Shown: in pieces, positions 39,676 to 48,599 of the stretch
Layout: every line of letters begins with the position of its first letter
How positions within the stretch are numbered: the stretch's first letter is position 1
Made by a program: the position numbers and the translations under genes
NCBI GenBank assembly: GCA_028280885.1
Contig: JANQKY010000045.1
Coordinates: 124,001 to 188,000, forward strand
DNA from: Tepidamorphus sp.
GTDB taxonomy: Bacteria > Pseudomonadota > Alphaproteobacteria > Rhizobiales > Tepidamorphaceae
Direction of reading: 5' to 3'
Length of the DNA stretch: 64,000 bases
Notes under the pieces: generated by a model
The model's input: only the letters and a program-made list of their open reading frames with translations
The model's database searches: none
What the model was told of the DNA's origin: nothing

Positions 39676-41814
39676 ATGATCAAGACTGGCAAAGACCCCG
39701 CCGCAGGCCGGACCCTATTGGTCGGCATGACGGCTGCCGCCGCGCTGCTCGTGATGGCCACGGCCAGTGAGGCTGCGACGATCAACGTCACCACGACGAC
39801 GGATGAATACGGCAAAGGCGGCGGCTGTTCGCTGCGCGAGGCCGTCGAGGCGGCAAACAGCAACACCGCCTTCGGCGGATGCCCGAAGGGCGATAGCGCC
39901 ACAATGGACATAATCAAGCTGGCGGCGGGCCGCTATACGCTGTCGCGCGGCGCTGCCGGCGAAGACGCCAATGCCGAGGGCGATCTCGACGTCACCGAAT
40001 CCGTCAAGATCGTCGGCACGGGCGCCAAACTGCGCTGGAGGCCGGACTTCAACTGGGGGGATTGGGACCAGAGTGAGTGGTTTCCGTTCGAGAGCCATGT
40101 CAGCCAAAAGCTCATGAAGTCGATCGGGCTGGGCGATCTGGGCAGGGCCGCCCGGGACCTCGGCGATCACCGCGCCGTGTATGCAGGCTATGTGACGGAT
40201 GATGCGACGGTTATCGCCAACGGCATCGGCGATGCCAACACGCTCGGCGACGGCGACAGGCTGTTCGACGTCAACGACGACGGCGTAAAGCTCATCCTGA
40301 CCAATGTCGCGCTGATCGACGGGGATGTCGGCTGCACGGGCGAGGGTTGCGTACCGGGCGCGGGCGCGATCGAGCATTCCGGCGACGGCGCGCTGAAGCT
40401 GACGCGTGTCGTCGTCGCCGACAATCGCTCGTCCTGTTCCGGAGAGGGCTGCGGCGCCACTGGTGCGAGGTCGCCCGCCGGCATCGGGGCGCTTGGCGGC
40501 GGCGATCTGACGATCAGGCAGAGCCTGATCCTGAACAACCGGTCCGAGTGCTCCGATACCGAGTGCAAGACCGGGTATTCGGCCTTGGCCTTTGGCTTCC
40601 TGAACACTCAATTTGAGGAACCTTATCTCGAACAAGGCGCGGGAGGCGCCGTCTTCAGGAACACCGCCTTCGTCGCCAATGAGACTTTCTGCGATACGGC
40701 TCCGGCCCGCTGTGAAGCAGCCAGCACGATCGACCTTAGAACAGAGCAGAGCCTTGATGCCAATAATCTATGGATTGTCGGCAACAAGAACACCTGTGTC
40801 GGCCGCAATTGCGACACCGATGAAATGTTCGATACGTCTCTCGGCGGCGGGCAGGCGATATCGATAACGGGTCTTGTGGTGGCGGACAATGCAAACGCCT
40901 GCACGGGATACGATTGCGATCTCGATGAACTGTTCGATTTAGTAACGTCGGGGGGCAAAGAGGAGGGCTCTCCGCTCACCTTTAACAACAGCGTTTTTCT
41001 TCGCAACAAGATCACTTGCGACGGAGAGAGCTGTGATATGGACGAGTTTTTCGACATGACCAGTTCGCTGGGGGACGTCAGTCAGTCAGCGCTCTTCTTC
41101 GTGGGCAATGTCCTGAAGTGCACCGGCAAAGACTGCGATGCCGATGATCCGTTTTACGACATGAATGGTACTTCGCTGAACGGTGAGGCCATTGTCTTGC
41201 ATCGGAACAAACTCGTGTGTGACGGGGGATGTAGCGGCCTGCACCTTTGGGAGTTCGATTCCGGCGACACCACACTTGAGAGTTTCGTGGTGTCGGACAA
41301 TCGCTTCTTCATCACGGACGATGATCGCGGCTACGAATTTATCGATATATCCGGTAGTCCGCCGTATGACGGGCCGTACCTGCTGAAAGACGGTCTGATC
41401 GCCAACAACACGATAGAGTGTGACATGTGTCTCGCCGAGACCGCGCCGAACACCATCATGCGCGTGCGTGGAGATCGCACGACACTCAGGCGGGTCACGA
41501 TCACCGACAACAGCACCGATGGCATCGGCGGGGCGATCGCGTCCGGGATTACGTCCAGCAGTGGGTCGCCGACGGCGAGTGACCTCACGATCGTCAACAG
41601 CACGATCAGCAACAATTCCGCAGGCCGGGAAGGCGGCGGCATCTTCAACGGCGGCGAGGCGACGCTGAGGATCAGAAACAGCCAGATCACCTCGAACACC
41701 GCAGCCACGACCGGCGGCGGCATCTTCAATGATGACGGGGGCATCATCGCCCTGACCGACACGACGATTTCCGGCAATACGCCGGACGACTGTGTCAACT
41801 GCGAAGCGCCGTAA
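39676..41814 (+). CDS. Exported CSLREA-type beta-helix protein with repeated cysteine pairs
   Basis: This 712-residue protein has a hydrophobic leader (VGMTAAAALLVMATASEAA) and then the CSLREAVEAAN motif of CSLREA-domain proteins. The rest is a right-handed parallel beta-helix with about eleven 35-residue coils. Between residues about 220 and 580 most coils carry a cysteine pair, for example CTGEGC, CSGEGC, CVGRNCDTDEMFD, CTGYDCDLDELFD, CDGESCDMDEFFD and CTGKDCDADD. The last coils have GGAIASG and GGGIFN turns typical of the fold. Function unknown; surface or periplasmic location is inferred. Flanked by an AT-richer leader and a convergent stem-loop. The GC content and gene style differ from neighbours. 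Confidence 0.85.
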   Translation: MIKTGKDPAAGRTLLVGMTAAAALLVMATASEAATINVTTTTDEYGKGGGCSLREAVEAANSNTAFGGCPKGDSATMDIIKLAAGRYTLSRGAAGEDANAEGDLDVTESVKIVGTGAKLRWRPDFNWGDWDQSEWFPFESHVSQKLMKSIGLGDLGRAARDLGDHRAVYAGYVTDDATVIANGIGDANTLGDGDRLFDVNDDGVKLILTNVALIDGDVGCTGEGCVPGAGAIEHSGDGALKLTRVVVADNRSSCSGEGCGATGARSPAGIGALGGGDLTIRQSLILNNRSECSDTECKTGYSALAFGFLNTQFEEPYLEQGAGGAVFRNTAFVANETFCDTAPARCEAASTIDLRTEQSLDANNLWIVGNKNTCVGRNCDTDEMFDTSLGGGQAISITGLVVADNANACTGYDCDLDELFDLVTSGGKEEGSPLTFNNSVFLRNKITCDGESCDMDEFFDMTSSLGDVSQSALFFVGNVLKCTGKDCDADDPFYDMNGTSLNGEAIVLHRNKLVCDGGCSGLHLWEFDSGDTTLESFVVSDNRFFITDDDRGYEFIDISGSPPYDGPYLLKDGLIANNTIECDMCLAETAPNTIMRVRGDRTTLRRVTITDNSTDGIGGAIASGITSSSGSPTASDLTIVNSTISNNSAGREGGGIFNGGEATLRIRNSQITSNTAATTGGGIFNDDGGIIALTDTTISGNTPDDCVNCEAP

Positions 41815-41831
41815 CGAAAGGCCTCAAGACT

Positions 41832-41870
41832 ATCGGGTCGCCGCCGGTACCATCCGGTCGGCGGCCCGAT
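41832..41870. terminator. Convergent stem-loop between the beta-helix and FAD oxidase genes
   Basis: ATCGGGTCGCCGCCGG (41832-41847) folds with CCGGTCGGCGGCCCGAT (41854-41870), giving a stem of about 16 pairs with one bulge and one G-U-type mismatch and a TACCAT loop. It lies exactly between two converging stop codons. No long T-tract is seen, so it may act through pausing or Rho. Confidence 0.65.
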
Positions 41871-43247
41871 CTACAGCACCTTGCCGGGATTGAGGATCCC
41901 GTTCGGATCGAGCGCGGACTTGATCGCCCGCATCGTCGCAAGCTCCGCCTCCGAGCGGCTGTAGCCGAGCCATGGGCGTTTCAGCGTGCCGATCCCGTGT
42001 TCAGCCGAAATCGATCCGCCGAACTGGCGGACGAGGTCGTAGAACGTCTCCTCGATCGCCTCCGCCCGGTCTGAAATGCTATCGGCGATGCCGTCCTCGA
42101 AGCCCGCGCAGACATGCAGGTTGCCGTCGCCGATATGGCCGAAGGCGAGGACGTGAACGGCCGGAAAGGCCTGTCCCAGGGTTTCCTTGCAGCGTGTCGC
42201 GAAGGCGTCCATGTCGCCGATCGGCATCGACACGTCGAAGCTCAAAAGGCCCGGCAGCCCCTGGCTCATCGCCTCGCCCTCGCGCACCGACCAGAACCGT
42301 CTGGCCTCCGTTTCGGACTGGGCGACGAGAGCGTCGCGGATAAGCCCTTTTTCCCAGGCGGCTTCCAGCATCCGGTCGAAACCGTCCTCGCCGGCAGCGG
42401 CCTTAGTCTCCGCCTCGATGAGGACCGCATAGGCGGGGCAGTCGGCGAACAGGCTGATCCCGCCTTTTTCCTGATTGAAGGCGAAATGGTCCCGCCACAT
42501 CGCCTCGAAGGCCGCAAGGCCCGGCAGGCTCGCGCGGGCGTGGGCGAGGAACGCGATGACGTCCTCGTACGTATCGAGCGCGCATAGCGCCGTGCGCTGC
42601 TGTCCGACCAGCCGGCGCAGGCGGAATACGGCGCGGGTGATGATGCCCAGCGTCCCCTCGGTGCCGGCGAACAGATGGCGCAGGTCGTAGCCGGTGTTGT
42701 TCTTGGTGACCTTGCCGAGATTGGACAGCACCGTCCCGTCGGCGAGCACCACTTCCAGGCCGCGCAGGTTGTCGCGGGTCATGCCGTCGCGGATGACGCT
42801 GACCCCGCCGGCATTGGTCGCGATGATGCCGCCGATCTGGCAGCTTCCCCGCGCGCCCAGATCGACGGGCAGCGCGAAGCCGGCCTCGCGCGCCGCCTGC
42901 TGCGCCGCCTGTAACACGGTGCCGGCGCGCACCGTCATCGTCTCGGCGACCGGATCGATCTCCTCGACGCCGGCAAACCGCGCCATCGACAGGGCAATAT
43001 CGCCGGCGCGCGGATTGGCGCCGCCGGCAAGCCCGGACATGCCACCCTGCGGCACCACCGCCTGGCCATGCGCGTTGCAGAGCTTAAGCGCTGTCGAGAT
43101 CTGTTCGACACTTGAGGGCCGCAGCAGCGCGACCGGTCGGACCGCGCCGGTGCCGCTTGCGTCACTCTGCGCGCCCTCCAGGATCGCCGGATCGGTGATC
43201 AGGGCGTCCGCGGGCAGGGCCTCCGCAAGGGCGTCGACGACCGACAT
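41871..43247 (-). CDS. FAD-linked oxidase of the GlcD / D-2-hydroxyacid dehydrogenase family
   Basis: This 458-residue flavoprotein has the FAD-binding type 4 domain (VVPQGGMSGLAGGANP, GSCQIGGIIATNAGG, GYDLRHLFAGTEGTLGII) and the C-terminal FAD-oxidase domain with FGHIGDGNLHV and SISAEHGIGTLKRPWLGYS. It would oxidise a 2-hydroxy acid to the 2-oxo acid. It is 25 bases downstream of the amidinotransferase-type gene in the same minus-strand operon, so its substrate may be a guanidino hydroxy acid or an arginine derivative, but this is inference. All expected motifs are intact. Confidence 0.9.
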   Translation of the reverse strand: MSVVDALAEALPADALITDPAILEGAQSDASGTGAVRPVALLRPSSVEQISTALKLCNAHGQAVVPQGGMSGLAGGANPRAGDIALSMARFAGVEEIDPVAETMTVRAGTVLQAAQQAAREAGFALPVDLGARGSCQIGGIIATNAGGVSVIRDGMTRDNLRGLEVVLADGTVLSNLGKVTKNNTGYDLRHLFAGTEGTLGIITRAVFRLRRLVGQQRTALCALDTYEDVIAFLAHARASLPGLAAFEAMWRDHFAFNQEKGGISLFADCPAYAVLIEAETKAAAGEDGFDRMLEAAWEKGLIRDALVAQSETEARRFWSVREGEAMSQGLPGLLSFDVSMPIGDMDAFATRCKETLGQAFPAVHVLAFGHIGDGNLHVCAGFEDGIADSISDRAEAIEETFYDLVRQFGGSISAEHGIGTLKRPWLGYSRSEAELATMRAIKSALDPNGILNPGKVL

Positions 43248-43272
43248 TGAATCTCCTTTTAAGGTTGGCGGC

Positions 43273-44202
43273 TTAAGGTTCCCGGCGCAGGGCCTGCGCC
43301 ATGCAGTGGATGCCGCCGCCGGTCTTGGAGATCTCCGACATGTCGATTGCCGCGACCTCGAAGCCGCGCGCGCGCAGCTGCTTAATCAGGGTTTGCGACG
43401 TTTCCGGCGCGATCACCCGGTCGCCGCCAAGCGACATGAAGTTGCAGCCCAGATCCATCGTGTCCTGGAACGGCACGTCGATGACCTCGTGTCCCTTGGC
43501 CTTGAGCCAGTCGACGATGCCCGGTTCCGTGCAGGCCAGGCACACGGCGGTCAGCTTCGGCGCGACCGGTACGACCATCAGGTCGATATGCACGTAGTAT
43601 TCGTCGATGAAGGCAAGCCGGGTCTCCCAGCCTTCCGCCGCGAACCAGTCCTGGACCTGCCGGGCGCCTTCCTCCTGCGTGCGCGCGCCGCCGCAGCCGA
43701 TCAGCACGCAGCCTTCCTCGATGACACAGAAATCGCCGCCCTCGAAGGTGCCGGCCGTGACCATGTCGTAAATAGGGATGCCGAGGCTTTCATAGGTGCG
43801 GATCGCCGCATAGTTCTCGCCGCGCCGCCACCACTGGGCCATCGCCGTGATCACCGCGCCATAGGGCGTCATGAAGCTCGAATCGCGGGCATAGACCTGC
43901 ATCGGCAGTTCCGGGCTCGGCATGTGGGTGTGCACGGTGACGCCGAACTGTTTGTAGGCCGACACCATCTCGGCGTGCTGGGCCTGGGCGATCTGGACGT
44001 CGCAGGGCGCTTCGCGCAGATGCTTGCGCGACAGCGAACTCGTCGATAGGTGGCGCAGATGGGCGGGCGAGCCAAGCAGCACGTCGGTCAGCCGGTCGGT
44101 TTCGTTTTTAAAACCCCAACGGCCAAGCGGCTCGGTCTGTCCGTCAAGCGCGCGGCGGCGCAGGCTGAAGCCGCGATCAAGGCCTGAAGTCTGAATGGTC
44201 AT
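43273..44202 (-). CDS. Arginine deiminase / dimethylarginine hydrolase-type amidinotransferase-fold enzyme
   Basis: This 309-residue protein has the pentein (amidinotransferase) fold. Catalytic residues are visible: the acidic FEGGDF motif, the HIDL histidine motif and the nucleophile in GGGIHCM (Cys300). Similar enzymes hydrolyse Nomega-methylated arginine or related guanidines to citrulline or ureido products. It begins with the usual PLGRWGF-like substrate-loop start. It is divergent from the LysR gene over 197 bases. Together with the decarboxylase and importer on the other side it suggests a guanidino-compound pathway; exact substrate unproven. Confidence 0.85.
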   Translation of the reverse strand: MTIQTSGLDRGFSLRRRALDGQTEPLGRWGFKNETDRLTDVLLGSPAHLRHLSTSSLSRKHLREAPCDVQIAQAQHAEMVSAYKQFGVTVHTHMPSPELPMQVYARDSSFMTPYGAVITAMAQWWRRGENYAAIRTYESLGIPIYDMVTAGTFEGGDFCVIEEGCVLIGCGGARTQEEGARQVQDWFAAEGWETRLAFIDEYYVHIDLMVVPVAPKLTAVCLACTEPGIVDWLKAKGHEVIDVPFQDTMDLGCNFMSLGGDRVIAPETSQTLIKQLRARGFEVAAIDMSEISKTGGGIHCMAQALRREP

Positions 44203-44319
44203 GGTAACGCCTCTGTTGCCACAGGCGCGGCGTCCGGTGTCAGGATCGAACGCGCGCCAAACCGCGGCAGGCTAACCGCCAAGCCACGCCAAGCGTAAGT
44301 GAAACGTCCTTGCGGCGTT

Positions 44320-44334
44320 TGAAAATTATTTTCA
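44320..44334. promoter_or_regulatory. Candidate LysR-type site
   Basis: TGAAAATTATTTTCA is a perfect odd-centred inverted repeat (seven-base arms) in the divergent gap between the DDAH-like and LysR genes, 66 bases before the regulator start. It satisfies the T-N11-A pattern of LysR boxes and is markedly AT-rich for this genome. Confidence 0.6.
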
Positions 44335-44399
44335 CCATTCGCTGGAACCCCGGCGCGGCGGTGTCTATCGTTGTACGGGTTTTGATCAAGTGGGGCACG

Positions 44400-45299
44400 A
44401 TGGCCACCGATACGGTCCGCCGCATTCCCTCCACCCAGGCGCTGCGGGCGCTGGAAGCCTTCGCCCGGCACGGTACCGTCTGGCAGGCGGCGGAGGAAAT
44501 GTGCCTGACGCGCAGCGCCGTCAGCCATCAGTTGCGCCTGCTCGAGCGCGATCTCGGCTTCGCGCTGACGGCGCGTTCCGGCACCCGCATCGAGCTCACC
44601 CCCCAGGGCACGGCATTCGCCGAGGATGTCCGCCGGGCGCTTGCGACGATTTCGGGATCGGCGCGGCGGCAGGCCGGGCGCGGGCTCACCGGCTCGCTGA
44701 CGGTAAGCTGCACGCCGGGCTTCGCGTCGGCCTGGCTCAGCCCGAAGATCGGCCGGTTTGCCCGCGCGGCCCCGGATGTCGACCTGTCTGTCGTGACACC
44801 GCTCAGGCTCGACGACGTGGCCAATCCGGATGTCGACGTGTTCGTCTCCTTCGGCTACGAGCCGCGCGCGGGATTGCGCTCGGAACTGCTGCGCGAAGTC
44901 GAGTTCACGCCGCTGTGCAGCCCGACGCTGCTGAATGCCTATGGCGGCCTGTCCTCGCCGGAAGACCTCATGCGCGCGCCGCTTCTGCACATCACCGACT
45001 ACGAGGACTGGGTGCAGTGGTTCGCGACGGTTGGCCTTCCGGTGGCGGCCGCGCGGCGCGGCATCCGCTTTACCGACATGAACCTCGTCTACGCGGCGGC
45101 CTATGCCTCGCAGGGGATCGCGATGGGCGACGAGTTCATCTGCAAGGATGCGCTGGCCTCGGGCCTGTTGGTGCGACCCTTCGACGGCGCGATCAGTTCG
45201 CCGGCCTCCTATCAGCTCGTGCTGCGCGAGGAAAAGGCGGACGACCCGGCCGTCGCCGCGTTCTGTGCCTGGCTTCGCGCCGAAGTGCAGGATTTTTAG
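44400..45299 (+). CDS. LysR-family transcriptional regulator (GcvA-like)
   Basis: This 299-residue regulator has the LysR helix-turn-helix at its N-terminus (IPSTQALRALEAFARHGTVWQAAEEMCLTRSAVSHQLRLLERDLG) and a periplasmic-binding-like effector domain with GLLVRPFDG near its end, as in GcvA-type members. It lies between the divergent catabolic operon and the importer operon, so it is the probable local activator of both. The ATG at 44400 was chosen over upstream starts that run into the palindromic site. Confidence 0.92.
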   Translation: MATDTVRRIPSTQALRALEAFARHGTVWQAAEEMCLTRSAVSHQLRLLERDLGFALTARSGTRIELTPQGTAFAEDVRRALATISGSARRQAGRGLTGSLTVSCTPGFASAWLSPKIGRFARAAPDVDLSVVTPLRLDDVANPDVDVFVSFGYEPRAGLRSELLREVEFTPLCSPTLLNAYGGLSSPEDLMRAPLLHITDYEDWVQWFATVGLPVAAARRGIRFTDMNLVYAAAYASQGIAMGDEFICKDALASGLLVRPFDGAISSPASYQLVLREEKADDPAVAAFCAWLRAEVQDF

Positions 45300-45313
45300 G
45301 CAGAACCGGCATC

Positions 45314-45330
45314 GGCAAATTTTGTTTGCC
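45314..45330. promoter_or_regulatory. Inverted repeat upstream of the importer operon
   Basis: GGCAAA (45314-45319) and TTTGCC (45325-45330) form a 6-bp inverted repeat around TTTTG, 77 bases before the ATPase gene and 15 after the LysR stop. Its AAA/TTT core loosely resembles the site at 44320-44334, so it may be a second LysR site. Confidence 0.4.
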
Positions 45331-45406
45331 ATTCCTTCGAATTCTTTTCGCTTTTCGTCACACGGTTGCAGCCTCTACGGTCGAGACGTCGAAGGATGGG
45401 GTCTTG

Positions 45407-46483
45407 ATGGTGTCGGATCCGGGCACACACCGGCATGCCGCCGAAATCGTCGCCGAAGGCATCGGCAAGACGTTCGGCGATTTCGTCGCGCTCGACGATG
45501 TCGGCCTGACGGCGCGCCGCGGCGAGTTCCTGACCCTTCTGGGGCCGTCGGGGTCCGGCAAGACCACCTTCCTGATGATCCTCGCCGGTTTCGAGACGCC
45601 GACGTCGGGCCGGCTTTTGCTGGACGGCCGCGACGTTACCGACGCGATCCCCGAGGAGCGCGGCTTCGGCATCGTGTTTCAGGGTTACGCGCTGTTCCCG
45701 CATATGAGTGTCGAGGAGAACATCGCCTTTCCGCTGAAGGTTCAGGGGCGCAGCCGGGCGGAGATCCGCCGCCGCGTCGCCGACATGATCGACCTGACCG
45801 GCCTGTCGGGCCACGCCCACAAGCGACCGGCCGGCCTGTCCGGCGGCCAGCAGCAGCGCGTCGCGCTCGCCCGCGCGCTTGCCTACGAGCCGAGCGTGCT
45901 GCTGCTCGACGAGCCGTTTTCCGCGCTCGACAAGAACCTGCGCGGCCAGATGCAGGACGAGGTGCGCCGTCTGCATCGCGAGACCGGCACGAGCTTCGTC
46001 TTCGTCACCCACGACCAGACCGAGGCGCTGGCGCTGTCGAGCCGCATCGCCATTTTCGACCACGGCCGCCTGCAGCAGCTTGACGATCCGCAGACGGTCT
46101 ACGAGCAGCCGGCCAACCGCTTCGTCGCCGAGTTCCTGGGCGAGATCAACATACTGCCGATATCGAGCCCGCGTGCCGACGGCACCGCCGAGCTTGCCGG
46201 CATGCCCGTCCGCTGCACCGAGGCGCCGAAGCCGGGCGCGACCGCGATCGCGGTGCGGCCGGAATACATGACGCTGCACGAGACCAGGCCGGAGGCAGCC
46301 AACACGATCGCCGCGCGGCTCCTCGACATGACCTATCAGGGCGCCGAGACGCGGCTCAGCCTCGAGAGCGCCGACGGCGCGCCGCTCGTCCTCGTCCAGC
46401 CGACGGCGACGCTTCCGGACCATCTGAACCCGGGCGCCGATGTCTGGGCGAGCTGGCCCGAAACGCGCGGATTTTTCCTGTGA
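45407..46483 (+). CDS. Polyamine-type ABC importer ATPase (PotA family)
   Basis: This 358-residue protein is an ABC ATPase with a C-terminal TOBE domain. Walker A is GPSGSGKTT, the Q-loop QGYALFPHMSV, the signature LSGGQQQRVALARAL, Walker B LLLDEPFSALD and the switch histidine in THDQTEAL. The TOBE region with AVRPEYM is typical of PotA/MalK-type subunits. It starts the importer operon after a 107-base gap following the LysR gene. It likely powers uptake with the permeases downstream. Confidence 0.93.
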   Translation: MVSDPGTHRHAAEIVAEGIGKTFGDFVALDDVGLTARRGEFLTLLGPSGSGKTTFLMILAGFETPTSGRLLLDGRDVTDAIPEERGFGIVFQGYALFPHMSVEENIAFPLKVQGRSRAEIRRRVADMIDLTGLSGHAHKRPAGLSGGQQQRVALARALAYEPSVLLLDEPFSALDKNLRGQMQDEVRRLHRETGTSFVFVTHDQTEALALSSRIAIFDHGRLQQLDDPQTVYEQPANRFVAEFLGEINILPISSPRADGTAELAGMPVRCTEAPKPGATAIAVRPEYMTLHETRPEAANTIAARLLDMTYQGAETRLSLESADGAPLVLVQPTATLPDHLNPGADVWASWPETRGFFL

Positions 46484-46572
46484 CAGCGCAGGCCGCCTGA
46501 GATCTCCGCGCGGAAGCGGACGGCGGGCCTTGCGGATACGAACTCCAGCACAACGACAAACCGGAGAGGGAC

Positions 46573-47685
46573 ATGGATAGAGCATTCAGGAAAGACCAGA
46601 TCGACATCTTGAAGACGCGGGTGGCGCGCGGCGAGATCTCGCGCCGCCGGTTCACGCAGATCGCTTCGGTGCTGCTCGGCGCCGGCGCGATGGGCGTGCC
46701 GCTTGCGGCGCGTGCGTCATCGGACGAACTCGTCTTCGTCAACTGGGGCGGCGATGCCGGCCCCGCCTACATGGCCGCCTATGGCAAGCCGTTCGAGGAG
46801 GCAACCGGCATAAAGGTGAAGATGGACGGATCCGGGCCGACCGAGGGCGCGGTAAAGGCGCAGGCGGAAAGCGGCGACCCGGCCTGGTCGATCGTCGATG
46901 CCGAGCCGTTTTCGGCGGAAGCGCTCGGCGCCCAGGGCCTGATGGATCCGATCGACTATTCGATCGTCTCCAAGGACAAGATGCGCCCGGGTTTCGGCTG
47001 GGAATACGCCGCGTCCGCCTACTTCTATTCCTACGTCATCGCCTATGACGCGACCCGCTTCGGCGACAATCCGCCAAAGAGCATGGCCGATTTCTTCGAT
47101 GTCGAGACCTTCCCGGGCAAGCGCGCCATGTACAAGTGGGGCGCGGGCATGTGGGAGGCCGCGCTGCTTGCCGACGGCGTCAAGCCGGCCGATCTCTATC
47201 CGCTCGACGTCAAACGGGCGAACGACAAGATCGCCGCCTTCAAGGACAACGTGGTCGCCTTCTGGGGCGGCGGGGCGGAGAGCCAGTCGCTGCTTCTGAA
47301 CGGGGATGCCTCGATGGCGATCATCTGGTCGACCCGCGCGCGGCTGCTGGTGCAGGATTCGGAAGGCGATATCGACTTCACCTGGGACCAGGGCATCGTC
47401 GCGCCGGGTGCCATGGCCGTCGTCAAGGGCGGGCCGGGCGGCGCCGAGAACGCCATGAAGTTCATTGCCTCGGCCCAGGATCCGGAAAAGCAGGTGGTGA
47501 TGTTCGAAATGCTCGCCCAGGGGCCCGCCAACCCGGCAGCCGATTCCCTGCTGTCGCCGGACGAAGCCCGCTTCAACCCGGTCGATCCGTCGAATTACGC
47601 CCTGCAGGTGCCGATGGACACCAAGTGGTACGAGGAACATTACGGGTCGGCGCTCGACGCCTATCTCAGCATCATTTCCGCCTGA
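46573..47685 (+). CDS. Polyamine-type ABC periplasmic binding protein
   Basis: This 370-residue receptor has a Tat-like leader (SRRRFTQIASVLLGAG) about 20 residues in, then a PotD/SBP_bac_8-type fold (LVFVNWGGDAGPAYMAAYGKPFEEATGIKVK). Such receptors bind spermidine, putrescine, and in rhizobia also opines or guanidino acids. A GGAGAGGG ribosome site precedes it. A hairpin separates it from the permease genes. The mature protein, lacking lipobox, should be free in the periplasm. Confidence 0.9.
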   Translation: MDRAFRKDQIDILKTRVARGEISRRRFTQIASVLLGAGAMGVPLAARASSDELVFVNWGGDAGPAYMAAYGKPFEEATGIKVKMDGSGPTEGAVKAQAESGDPAWSIVDAEPFSAEALGAQGLMDPIDYSIVSKDKMRPGFGWEYAASAYFYSYVIAYDATRFGDNPPKSMADFFDVETFPGKRAMYKWGAGMWEAALLADGVKPADLYPLDVKRANDKIAAFKDNVVAFWGGGAESQSLLLNGDASMAIIWSTRARLLVQDSEGDIDFTWDQGIVAPGAMAVVKGGPGGAENAMKFIASAQDPEKQVVMFEMLAQGPANPAADSLLSPDEARFNPVDPSNYALQVPMDTKWYEEHYGSALDAYLSIISA

Positions 47686-47705
47686 GCAATCGGGCCGTTG
47701 GGGGA

Positions 47706-47730
47706 CCCCGGGGCGCCCGCCGCTCCGGGG
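47706..47730 (+). terminator. Intercistronic hairpin after the receptor gene
   Basis: CCCCGGGGCG (47706-47715) pairs with CGCTCCGGGG (47721-47730) with one G-U pair around a five-base loop. It lies in the 92-base gap between the receptor and permease genes, where partial termination would favour receptor synthesis. A TTTT appears about 12 bases later. Confidence 0.6.
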
Positions 47731-47777
47731 AACCGCACGGGTTTTGAAGGTCCGGACGCCCGGGTTACGTTGCACTC

Positions 47778-48599
47778 ATGCTTTTGACGTCTCGCCAGGC
47801 CCTGCTTGTCGGCCCGCTCTTCCTGTTCCTGCTGGTCGCCTACATCCTGCCGTTTCTCGGCGTCGTCGCCTGGAGCGTGACGCTGCCGGACTGGGGGCTT
47901 GGGCAGTATCAGCGCGCGGTTTCCGATCCGCTGGTCGTCTCGGTGATGTGGCGGACGTTGCGGATCTGCGTGATCGTCACGCTCGTCTCGGTCTTCGCCG
48001 CCTATGTGCTCGCCTATATCTGGGTGCGCGGCTCGGCCTGGCAGCGACTTATCGTCGAGCTCTGCGTGCTGATCCCGTTCTGGATCTCGGTCCTCACCCG
48101 CGCCTTCGGCTGGCTGGCGCTTCTGTCGAACCGGGGCCTGGTCAACACCTGGCTGCAGTCGCTCGGCATCCTGTCTGAGCCGCTGACGATGGTCCGCAAC
48201 GAGTTCGGCGTGGTGCTGGGCATGGCGCATTTCCTCATTCCCTTCGCCGTCTTCCCGCTGGTCTCCTCGATGCGCAATGTCGACGAGCGCGTGTTGATGG
48301 CAGCGCGCGGCTTCGGCGCCTCCAGGCTCCGCATCTTCTGGCAGGTCTTCGTGCCGATGACCCGGCCGGGCATCCTGGGTGCGGCACTGGTCGTCTTCGT
48401 CTTCTCGATCGGCTTCTTCGTCACCCCGGCGCTGCTCGGCGGCGGCCGCAGCGTGATGGCGGCCGAACTCATCTATCTCAGGATCTTCCAGATCCCCGAC
48501 TGGGGATTGGGCGCGGCGATCAGCGTCCTTTTGATGCTCTGCGTCGGCCTGATCCTGGCGCTGTTCCTGCGCCGCGCGCAATTCGGGCAGGTGCGATGA
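47778..48599 (+). CDS. Polyamine-type ABC permease 1 (PotB family)
   Basis: This 273-residue inner-membrane protein has six hydrophobic segments and the conserved cytosolic EAA-type loop MAARGFGASRLRIFWQVFVPMTRPGI, which couples to the ATPase. Its N-terminus resembles PotB. The stop overlaps the start of the second permease by four bases (ATGA), indicating coupled synthesis of the heterodimer. Confidence 0.92.
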   Translation: MLLTSRQALLVGPLFLFLLVAYILPFLGVVAWSVTLPDWGLGQYQRAVSDPLVVSVMWRTLRICVIVTLVSVFAAYVLAYIWVRGSAWQRLIVELCVLIPFWISVLTRAFGWLALLSNRGLVNTWLQSLGILSEPLTMVRNEFGVVLGMAHFLIPFAVFPLVSSMRNVDERVLMAARGFGASRLRIFWQVFVPMTRPGILGAALVVFVFSIGFFVTPALLGGGRSVMAAELIYLRIFQIPDWGLGAAISVLLMLCVGLILALFLRRAQFGQVR

